Shown here piece after piece: positions 9,001-15,185 of a stretch of DNA of 32,505 nt. A program made the position numbers and the translations under genes. The notes under the pieces were generated by a model, which was not told the DNA's origin, ran no database searches, and worked only from the letters and a program-made list of their open reading frames with translations. The DNA comes from Bacteriovoracaceae bacterium (GTDB taxonomy: Bacteria; Bdellovibrionota; Bacteriovoracia; Bacteriovoracales; Bacteriovoracaceae): positions 1 to 32,505 of the forward strand of contig JAFMBV010000035.1 in the NCBI GenBank assembly GCA_017858255.1, read 5' to 3'. Position 1 is the first letter of the stretch; each line of letters starts with the position of its first letter.

Positions 9001-9525
9001 CTACACGATCTTTATATCTACGATAGAGGTGCCAGAGCGCCAGAGTTTATTTCGAAAGCGGCAGAGCTTGGAGAGTACTTTAAAGAGAGTAATTCTCTTC
9101 GGGCCATGGCCTTAAGAACGCTGGCAAAGACTTACTTTGTGAAAGATGAGGTTTTTGTTTCTCATATTATGATTAGTCCCCAGAAAAGGGCCGATGATGC
9201 TAATCGCTTTGGTAGTCTTGGAAAGAGTTTTCGCCTCAATCGTATCAATAGACCGGCGTTCGAAGTTCTTGGAAAGAAAATAGAATTTGATGTTAGTCCA
9301 AAGGACTGGATGCTTAAAATTATGCGACACATGCGCCTCTTAAGACTTCTTCTAAGGTCTTGGCATGGAAAGGAAAGAAAGATTGCGGGCCTTATCCGTA
9401 CTGAACTTATGGAGGTTGTTCCAAAGCTTCAGGAGAGTGAGCAAAGGAGCGCATTGAAGCGACTTGAAAATATAAAAGGTTATCGAGAATTTCGTTATCA
9501 AAAGGCCGAAGGTTTGTTGGGGTGA
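6100..9525 (+). CDS. Indolepyruvate/arylpyruvate:ferredoxin oxidoreductase, fused IorA-IorB type
   Basis: A single-chain 2-oxoacid:ferredoxin oxidoreductase of about 1141 residues. It oxidatively decarboxylates arylpyruvates to aryl-acetyl-CoA with reduction of ferredoxin. In order: N-terminal pyrimidine-binding domain (GYPGSPLADY near residue 25); TPP domain with GDVGCYS and the motif GDSTFF to NDNTAMTG (about 469-505); a two-cluster ferredoxin-like segment (CEDCRAC with CPG, then CVADSYC with CP, about 606-652); the gamma/IorB domain beginning VTGVGGSG (about 703); and a basic C-terminal extension of the DUF6537 kind (about 900-1141). I prefer GTG 6100, which has AGAAGG 7 bases upstream; ATG 6064 is in frame but has no ribosome site. 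It is the first gene of a three-gene overlapping operon. Confidence 0.9.
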   Translation: MSKKIQILNGNELIVQGGLEAGFSLYTGYPGSPLADYFNILHGRKNELAEKGIKVVIANSEANAAAMASGAKQAGRDCIVAMKSMGLHVASDALSVGNFANPGDTSIDPENGDTIYPGVVVAVGDDPWSISTSTPADSRFLYKHLHIPFLEPSSPQELKDWIAHALYISKRTSIYQGLLLTTFLAEGGGRVEIGEEVAVQKEVTTLDPSKFDLSKNVMVPPNSLLADVSMIKERFPKVKTILGRLKLDKTFGMDSSIGFISSGVIFETLKQVLEEGDYLERYSLYKLASSYPLVEDLLLPWLKNKKTVIVVEEKRGFLETELREFCQKHSLSLTIFGKELGDVEGFPAHGGLTYELIRDKVKEALEVTGEVACSGLNWEFKKWGEPLPRRLPTFCPGCPHRETLSLLKDLRQTLKDEGVDLISHGDVGCYSLSFLPPFKEMHNLSAMGQGGALGAGLDIFTDNPSVVLMGDSTFFHSGITDISNSVQASHNITYILLDNDNTAMTGHQMTPASGQNVEGKTRPRQDMLNSVYALGVDYATEVNPSDRYFYKSLLKDVVKKNGVKVIVSNKECALTFHGRKKREERKIFSQNKTLSEQVFFQINTDACEDCRACVDATGCPGLGQVMDAYGTKVIIDQQICVADSYCTKIKACPSFEEVIVKNYHPTLHQKAVGIGDEDKTYPEPIVEKTFEKIASGEDLRIVVTGVGGSGVTTISRVLAEAAKGMGGREDLDFKFVDQKGLAQRNGNVTGHLAIFKKGKSYGAVTPLGTADLLVSPDLLDGSQHVHFIGEKGLCLLDNKFQIPLSLMLDDGVEKEPLNESELRRKLSNLLGEQVRYFSLKELSHIGLGKSVYASAMILGVSYQAGKLPFSVEDLYQAFQKTVPKAEFDNNWQAFQWGREIFLEGDKDLLAKFRKRRKRTREELLYRSLEESMLPWQNKKVILNIFKNQLEKLIKYFPEVKRVYLAQYLHDLYIYDRGARAPEFISKAAELGEYFKESNSLRAMALRTLAKTYFVKDEVFVSHIMISPQKRADDANRFGSLGKSFRLNRINRPAFEVLGKKIEFDVSPKDWMLKIMRHMRLLRLLLRSWHGKERKIAGLIRTELMEVVPKLQESEQRSALKRLENIKGYREFRYQKAEGLLG

Positions 9526-11288
9526 AAATCTTTCTAACTTTATTATGTTTGTTTTCTCTCTCCTTTCAAACCTATGCCTTTGTTCCTGGTCTTTTAGAAC
9601 AAGGCCGCCTCATGGTCGGCTTAATCGAAGAGGCCCGTACTTGTTCAGTAAAGTATGAAGCTGAAAAGTTAACGCTTTGTACGGGATTAACCCTAGATAA
9701 GGCAGATATTAAGTTCCTTAATGATCTCAATCTTAATTCTTGTAAACTTTTTCTCAAACAAATGAAGTATCAGGTTCACGAGGTGACGGCCAAAAGTGAC
9801 CTCTCTGGAATTAAGAAAGAAATTTTAGAAGACTTTTTTAATTCCACCAAACTTGCCCTTATTTTACATCGGGAACGGGCAATCCTATTTAAAAGGGAGG
9901 CCAAGAGAGGGGATTGCCTTCACGAGGTAATCCACTTCTATCAAAGAAAAAGGCCCAATCTTCTGTCTCTTTCACCCTTGAAGCGAAAAGAAAAAGAGCG
10001 TCGTTTACAGTATCTATTAGAACAAGCTGTTCTTGAAGTTGAAAAAATTGAAAAGAAAGGAGATATCTCCAAGGCAAAGAAAATGGCCGCCCAAATTGGA
10101 CCTTTTATTAATCTCCAACGGGAATGGCAACGCCTTATCAATTGGCTTGATGAAAAAGAAATTTATCAAGTCTTCTTTGATTATCCAGCACTCTTCTCCC
10201 TTGGAGAGAGAGATCAGGACATCGCCTTGTCTAATTTAGTGCGTTTAAAAGACTCTCTACCTTGGGGACTGCGGGAGCGAGTTTTGCGAGGTGCTCAAAT
10301 TGAGCTCAATAAAAAGTATGCCAATATCACAACCCCTAAAAATCTTCTGAAACTTAAAAGTGAAAAAGGCTACAGTGAGGCCTTTAATAAAGGCCAAATT
10401 AGTCGCGATGTATTTGAGGCAAAAGTGATTGCAAGAAGAAAGTACCTCGCCTATGAATTGGTGAAAGAGGGCAGAAGAAAAGGTAAATTAGAATTAACGT
10501 TTAAGGGGCTAGCAAGGGCAAGGGCCTTTCAAGTACCAATCGAATATGAATCATCTGTTATAGATTTAGAGTTTCCTTACACTATTAAAAATGAACTACC
10601 TCAAGTTGTTATAAATGGATTTAACTTTGTTATTGATACCGGTGCTCAAGATAGTGTCGCACCATGGGCCTTCTTTAAAGATATAAAAGAGAGTGACCTG
10701 TCTCTGATTAAAGAGCTTAGATTGCAAACGGTAAAGGGGAGACCAATCTCTGCTCCCGTTGTGCAATTTAAGAAAAAAATAACTCTTGGTGGTAATGCCT
10801 TGGCCGGAATGACTTTTGCAATTGCAGATTTGGGAATGCCAGGTATCGAAGGCGTCCTAGGCATGGACTTTTTTCACCGCTTTAACAATGGGCTTTGGCA
10901 GTGGAATAGGGATACATTGAAATTGTCTTCTCTCTCTTTAAATACCCCATGGGAGAAGACCTACTTTCTTGTGGGCAATGGTCTCAAAGAGTTTGATGCT
11001 CTTGAGTTTTATTGCTCCGAAAAGAAAGTGACTAAGCTCCGCCTTGATACAGGAAGCCAACTATTAGGAGATGTCCAAAATAATATTCCAATGGATAATT
11101 TTAAAGCGTGCATGGCCCCCAAGATGATTTCTAAGTTAAATAAACTTAGTGCAGGGCTCGTTCTCTTTGATCGTGAAGTGGCCGCGAATCTTGGTTTCCC
11201 TTTTCTAAAAGAGCATAAGGCCATGGGCATTGACCTCAAGAAGGGGGAACTCTATTTGACGACCAAGGGAGCAGTTGGTGGCAAGTAA
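9522..11288 (+). CDS. Exported protein with two retropepsin-like aspartyl protease motifs
   Basis: A 588-residue protein with a signal peptide (residues 1-19, LCLFSLSFQTYA), a long charged helical N-terminal half (about 25-340) and a C-terminal part resembling aspartic proteases. The first site is FVIDTGAQDS, catalytic Asp372, followed by GVLGMDFF, the usual late hydrophobic-Gly motif. A second site, LRLDTGSQLL, has Asp509 and is followed by ANLGFPFL. The two DTG motifs are 137 residues apart, suggesting two lobes in one chain. The GTG start at 9522 overlaps the ior stop (GTGA), so translation is coupled. The next gene overlaps its end. Retropepsin-like domains of bacterial type usually have one DTG. 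The substrate is unknown, and it could also be a non-catalytic peptide binder. Confidence 0.75.
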   Translation: MKIFLTLLCLFSLSFQTYAFVPGLLEQGRLMVGLIEEARTCSVKYEAEKLTLCTGLTLDKADIKFLNDLNLNSCKLFLKQMKYQVHEVTAKSDLSGIKKEILEDFFNSTKLALILHRERAILFKREAKRGDCLHEVIHFYQRKRPNLLSLSPLKRKEKERRLQYLLEQAVLEVEKIEKKGDISKAKKMAAQIGPFINLQREWQRLINWLDEKEIYQVFFDYPALFSLGERDQDIALSNLVRLKDSLPWGLRERVLRGAQIELNKKYANITTPKNLLKLKSEKGYSEAFNKGQISRDVFEAKVIARRKYLAYELVKEGRRKGKLELTFKGLARARAFQVPIEYESSVIDLEFPYTIKNELPQVVINGFNFVIDTGAQDSVAPWAFFKDIKESDLSLIKELRLQTVKGRPISAPVVQFKKKITLGGNALAGMTFAIADLGMPGIEGVLGMDFFHRFNNGLWQWNRDTLKLSSLSLNTPWEKTYFLVGNGLKEFDALEFYCSEKKVTKLRLDTGSQLLGDVQNNIPMDNFKACMAPKMISKLNKLSAGLVLFDREVAANLGFPFLKEHKAMGIDLKKGELYLTTKGAVGGK

Positions 11289-12633
11289 GTTAAGAGAGTC
11301 AGTCTCTGCCATCTTTCGCTCTCGTGAAACAGGAAAAATATTTACTATTAAGAGACAAAATTATCTCTCTGTCTTTCCTGGTTACACTGCCTTTCCAGGT
11401 GGTAAAGTAGACCCTGAGGATACCCAACTAAGCGCCAAGTCTGGAGATGTAGCACCATTTGCTCTTAGTGGAACTCATTGGCAAGCTCTCTCAAGAGAAA
11501 TGGAAGAGGAGATAGGTTTTTCTCTCATTGAAAACTTATCCCTTATTAAAGACATTTTCCTATTTGGCACGGCGATAACCCCTGAGTTTAATCCTTACCG
11601 TTTTAAGGCCCACTTCTTTATTGTTGAGCTTGAAAAAGAAATTGATTTCAAGGTAGATGCTGGTGAGGCCGTGGAGAGTGGTTGGTTTGGTTGTGAAGAG
11701 CTTCTCTCTCTTTATGAGAAAAATACGTTGATGGCCGTTCCACCAATTGTCTTTATGATCCAAAGGCTATGCCAAAAGGACTTACCTCAAGGGGAACAGG
11801 ACTTAACTCTTCCTCATATTGTAGGTCGTGAAGTACCAATGATTGAATCCCTATATGGAGTTAAGCAATTCCTTCCTCTTTCAAATACTTTTCCACCAGC
11901 AAATAGGACAAATTGTTTTATTATTGGAGATGAACCTCTAAAGCTACTTGTCGATCCTAGCCCAAAGGATGAAGAGGAGTTAGAAAAACTGTGTCGCAGC
12001 GTTGATAAGGTAGGCTTCGATGCTTTCTTAATTTCGCATCATCACTCAGATCACCATGAGCATTTACCATTAATGCATAAACGCTATCCTTTACCGGTTT
12101 ACATGAGCGAGGTGACTCATCAATTTATCGTAAATAAGTGGGGCCTTGATTATTTAAAAGGAATGGACATTCATTTCTTAAAAGAAGGTGACAGTATAGG
12201 CAGTAGTCTTGGAAGGCGCCTTATGGTTTATGAGGTTCCTGGTCATGATGAAGGTCAGCTTGCTCTCGCCCCAGATGATATGTCTTGGTTCTTTGTGGGG
12301 GACCTTATTCAAACTATTGGAACCGTAGTTATTGGTGGTGTCGAAGGTGATATGATTAAGTACTTTGAGAGTCTGAACAAGGTCATAAATTTAAATCCTA
12401 AGTTCATCATCCCCAGTCATGGCATCGCGCTTGGTGGTGTTCATAAATTAAAAATGACTTTAAAGCACCGAGTGCATCGTGAAGAGCAAATCATTGAACT
12501 TCTTAGAGAGGGAGCAGATGAAGAAAAGCTTCTCAATGTTATTTATGAGGGACTTGAAGAGCGCCTTATCCCATACGCGAGAAAAACAATTACTGCCCAT
12601 CTCAATAAGATCAGGACTGAGAAAAGATCTTAA
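11278..12633 (+). CDS. Nudix hydrolase fused to metallo-beta-lactamase domain
   Basis: About 451 residues in two domains. The N-terminal Nudix domain has AFPGGKVDPED and, after an insertion of roughly 20 residues, REMEEEIGF (about residue 73), so its Nudix box is split as in CoA-diphosphatase-like members. The C-terminal metallo-beta-lactamase domain has SHHHSDHHEHL (HxHxDH, about residue 253), VPGHDEG, FVGDLI and IPSHGIALGG, a complete set of two-metal ligands. It looks like LACTB2/glyoxalase-II-type hydrolases. AAGGGAG at 11265-11271 favours GTG 11278; TTG 11275 is the alternative. It overlaps the preceding gene by 11 bases. Its stop overlaps the convergent stop of the next operon. The joint substrate, perhaps an acyl-CoA or nucleotide thioester, is inference. 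Confidence 0.85.
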   Translation: MASKLRESVSAIFRSRETGKIFTIKRQNYLSVFPGYTAFPGGKVDPEDTQLSAKSGDVAPFALSGTHWQALSREMEEEIGFSLIENLSLIKDIFLFGTAITPEFNPYRFKAHFFIVELEKEIDFKVDAGEAVESGWFGCEELLSLYEKNTLMAVPPIVFMIQRLCQKDLPQGEQDLTLPHIVGREVPMIESLYGVKQFLPLSNTFPPANRTNCFIIGDEPLKLLVDPSPKDEEELEKLCRSVDKVGFDAFLISHHHSDHHEHLPLMHKRYPLPVYMSEVTHQFIVNKWGLDYLKGMDIHFLKEGDSIGSSLGRRLMVYEVPGHDEGQLALAPDDMSWFFVGDLIQTIGTVVIGGVEGDMIKYFESLNKVINLNPKFIIPSHGIALGGVHKLKMTLKHRVHREEQIIELLREGADEEKLLNVIYEGLEERLIPYARKTITAHLNKIRTEKRS

Positions 12634-13229
12634 TTGGAAAAAGCATCCACGCGGAAATAAATTCTAAACTTAGAAACTTTTAACCCCTGAAACGTAAACT
12701 CTTCGCAGAAATAAGCCTTTTTTAAACTGAGCTCCTTTTCTAAGTCTAGGCGCTCCCAATCTTTCTGAATATGGATTTCCCCCATGCCAACGAGACCTTT
12801 GATACCTTCTCGTAAGGAAAGTTGTAGGGGACCATTTAAACTCTCAAGTGCCTTCTTCTCTAGCTTTGTTAGTGCTTTTTCATCTAAGAGGGTCTCGACA
12901 TTATCTGCCCCCCCAAGGAGTTTATGGAGGGCCTCAGAAATAAAACTTTGGCCTAAGACGACAAAGCCTAACAGACCTCTATCTTGATGAGTGAAAGGTA
13001 AAATAAGAAAATGATCAGAGTATTGATCAAGTTCTGGAGCATAAAGAAGTAGAGATTCTTTAGACTCTATTTTTAAGTTTAATCCTTTTAGCTGGATGAG
13101 CTTAAGCCATGATGCCAAAAATTTGTGTTGGAAAAAATCCTTTTGATATTTATTTGATTTAGGAACCAGTGGTCTGGTGTTTCCTTGGGTGAGAAGATTT
13201 ACCCATTGCTTTTTTTCACTGTCTCTCAA
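12630..13229 (-). CDS. Protein resembling the FliM/CheC-like middle domain
   Basis: A 199-residue cytoplasmic protein without signal peptide. About residues 73-145 look like the middle domain of FliM/CheC-type flagellar switch proteins: a hydrophobic strand segment (LLGFVVLGQSFI), a helix ending LLGGADN, which matches the NFFGGDGR-type glycine turn, then LTKLEKKALESLN, which matches the following helix. The FliM EIDALL N-terminal peptide and the SpoA/FliN C-terminal domain are not apparent. The start is a TTG at 13229 with AAGGA about 9 bases upstream, overlapping the cytidine deaminase stop (TTGA). The last gene of a five-gene operon. The domain match is from memory and remote; a plain hypothetical protein is the alternative. 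Confidence 0.6.
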   Translation of the reverse strand: MRDSEKKQWVNLLTQGNTRPLVPKSNKYQKDFFQHKFLASWLKLIQLKGLNLKIESKESLLLYAPELDQYSDHFLILPFTHQDRGLLGFVVLGQSFISEALHKLLGGADNVETLLDEKALTKLEKKALESLNGPLQLSLREGIKGLVGMGEIHIQKDWERLDLEKELSLKKAYFCEEFTFQGLKVSKFRIYFRVDAFSN

Positions 13230-13660
13230 GATCTCTGTCCTTCTGAAAGTGTGTCAAAGGAGTGAGGTAAAAAGTCTTTAAAGGTCATTTTCTTCAAAAG
13301 ACCATTTTCATTGCCCATGTATATTGGAAAATCCACTTCACAAAATTCACTAAAAACTTGCAAGCACATAGCGCAGGGATAGGTTGGATTGGTTGTGTGG
13401 GCAAGGACGACTGCAAATTCAAGGTGTCCCTTGCCTTTATTGGCGACTCTCGAAAATACCGCTGTTCTCTCTGCACAGATTGTTCCGCCATAACTGGCAT
13501 TCTCAACATTACAGCCGGGGTAAATGAATTCATCGTTTTTAAACTTGAGGGCCGCACCCACGGCAAAGTGAGAATAGGGACTGTGGGAATTGGCCTGCGC
13601 TTTGATGGCAACCTTAAAAGCGTCTGCGACAATTGGTGATACTTCAATCTGATGTTTCAT
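13226..13660 (-). CDS. cdd: Cytidine deaminase
   Basis: A 144-residue zinc-dependent cytidine/deoxycytidine deaminase of the homotetrameric short class, producing uridine for pyrimidine salvage. The zinc and catalytic site is visible: CAE (Cys62, Glu64) in GGTICAERTA, and PCAMC (Cys96, Cys99). YSHFAVGAAL and GCNVENASYG are the substrate-binding motifs. Met98 replaces the more usual small residue in PCGAC, and LQ follows instead of RQ, so this is a slightly divergent member. The ATG at 13660 has AGAGGA upstream. Neighbours are 1 base away on one side and overlap by 4 on the other, so it is expressed with acs and the DUF2797 gene. Confidence 0.93.
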   Translation of the reverse strand: MKHQIEVSPIVADAFKVAIKAQANSHSPYSHFAVGAALKFKNDEFIYPGCNVENASYGGTICAERTAVFSRVANKGKGHLEFAVVLAHTTNPTYPCAMCLQVFSEFCEVDFPIYMGNENGLLKKMTFKDFLPHSFDTLSEGQRS

Positions 13661-13661
13661 G

Positions 13662-14477
13662 TTATTCCTCTACACATAAATCAATAGCATAACCATTGTG
13701 TTTTCTTATGTTAATGACACCGTTGTCGAAAATAAGGTACTGACCCTTTATCCCTTTGAGAGTTCCTTCAACATCTTTGGTTTTATCAAAAGATAGGCTA
13801 GTAACCTTTTCTGGTAACTGAAGGACGGGGTATTCTATCTCTAACACTTCTTCTTCGACTTCCTCGGCATCTGCATCATCAAGGAGATCACCATAGGTTT
13901 CATAAATATTGTCTCGAATGGCTTCGAGGTCAACATCAGTGTAGACACCCTTAAGCATATTACGCCAATTTGTTTTATCGGCCATCTCTTTTGCTATCTC
14001 TACTTCTACCATGCCGGAAGTTTTTCTATCGGCGACTTTTAAAATCGGCAAGGCCTTAACGGCTCCTTGATCCACCCATCTTGTTGGTACCTGAGTTTCT
14101 CTAGTGATGCCAACCTTTAAACCGCTAGTGATAGAGAGATAAATATAGTGAGGAATATTACAATTCTTCTCGCCCCACTCTGGGTCTCGACAAGTACCTT
14201 TGTGGAAGTGGCACAACTCAGGTTTGACTATGCAGGTGTCGCATTGAGGAAGGGTGATAAAGTTTTTATAGCTATAACCTTGGGCGTAGCTCTTTTTAAT
14301 CTCTTTTCCGTCGTAAATGTCATAAATTTTTTCTTTCCATGAAAGTTTGATTCTCTTTCCAAGAAAAGCGTTCATTGGGATGAGTTCATCACCAATCGGA
14401 AGGGCGTATTGGACTGGTCCCTTAGAAGGGATTTCAGATTTCATTTTTAAGAGAGATCCGGATGCCTTAAGCTTCAT
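13662..14477 (-). CDS. DUF2797 family protein
   Basis: A 271-residue protein of the DUF2797 family, whose function is not known to me. It carries a cysteine-rich segment: CDTC (about residues 79-82), then CHFHKGTC and a further Cys before NIPHYIYL, probably binding zinc or another metal. The family signature GLKVGITRETQVPTRWVDQGA is present; its VGITR part recalls a GIY-YIG-like strand, but I would not claim nuclease activity. An acidic patch, DDADAEEVEEEVLE, lies at about 200-213. The ATG at 14477 has AGGA 5 bases upstream. It is between an esterase and cytidine deaminase in a compact operon, which does not explain its role. Confidence 0.8.
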   Translation of the reverse strand: MKLKASGSLLKMKSEIPSKGPVQYALPIGDELIPMNAFLGKRIKLSWKEKIYDIYDGKEIKKSYAQGYSYKNFITLPQCDTCIVKPELCHFHKGTCRDPEWGEKNCNIPHYIYLSITSGLKVGITRETQVPTRWVDQGAVKALPILKVADRKTSGMVEVEIAKEMADKTNWRNMLKGVYTDVDLEAIRDNIYETYGDLLDDADAEEVEEEVLEIEYPVLQLPEKVTSLSFDKTKDVEGTLKGIKGQYLIFDNGVINIRKHNGYAIDLCVEE

Positions 14478-14479
14478 AT

Positions 14480-15181
14480 TTATCCTACTTTATTTTTTAT
14501 AAAATTAATGAGTTCTTGAAGAACGACAGGAGGAATTTCGTGTCCGCCTGGGAATTCATGATAAGACAAATCTCTATGGTAGGCCTTAAAGGTATCTCTA
14601 AGTTCTCTTGCCATTGAAATTGGTAGCACTTGGTCGCTGATACCATGGCTTTGAAAAATTGGTTTTCCCCAAGAAGATGTACTTAGACGACTTTCCCATC
14701 TGCTCTTTGCGACAAGAGTAGAGGAGAGGAGAAGTAGTGCTTCTGGAGAGCAATCTTTTTCAAACGTGAGGTAGTTGGCCAACATCGAACCTTGGCTAAA
14801 ACCACCGAGGAGATAAGGAGAGTCCACAACACTTTCTAAAAAATCTTGTATGGCCAAGGATGATTCCTCTAAACCTTCTGGGACATGATCTGCAAAGAGG
14901 TGCTCATAACCTCCATTCATCATGGCCTGGTTAAGAAGTTCCATATCAATAGGAAACCAAGCTTTGCCTGTCATAAAGGGGCCAATAGGAACTTTTATAA
15001 TCCCATCGGGAAAATACCAATTGAAGTTTTTAAAGAAAGGGTTGATAGAGGCAAGGCCCGCAAGGTCCTTCATGTTAGCGCCATAGCCATGAAGGAGAAC
15101 AATGGAACTCTTCGCTTGATTATCAATCATGAGATAATCAAGGGTGAGATTTTTATTTTGGAAGGTTTTTAATTCACTCAT
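14480..15181 (-). CDS. Phospholipase/carboxylesterase family hydrolase
   Basis: A 233-residue alpha/beta hydrolase of the phospholipase/carboxylesterase (PF02230-type) family. The oxyanion-hole strand is LLHGYGANMKDL (about residues 29-40). The nucleophile is the Ser in GGFSQGSM (near 121), the acid is Asp in SDQVLPIS, and the base is His in FPGGHEIP. There is no signal peptide, so it is cytoplasmic. The ATG at 15181 is only 4 bases past the acs stop and has no close ribosome site, which suggests translational coupling. The substrate could be a short acyl ester, lysophospholipid or acyl-protein. Its place after acs hints at acyl turnover; that is inference. Confidence 0.85.
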   Translation of the reverse strand: MSELKTFQNKNLTLDYLMIDNQAKSSIVLLHGYGANMKDLAGLASINPFFKNFNWYFPDGIIKVPIGPFMTGKAWFPIDMELLNQAMMNGGYEHLFADHVPEGLEESSLAIQDFLESVVDSPYLLGGFSQGSMLANYLTFEKDCSPEALLLLSSTLVAKSRWESRLSTSSWGKPIFQSHGISDQVLPISMARELRDTFKAYHRDLSYHEFPGGHEIPPVVLQELINFIKNKVG

Positions 15182-15185
15182 AATT

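Noticed and set aside
13294-13647. Minus-strand open frame of 117 codons overlapping cytidine deaminase.
   Set aside because: It is a shifted reading of cdd, whose zinc motifs are intact in the other frame.
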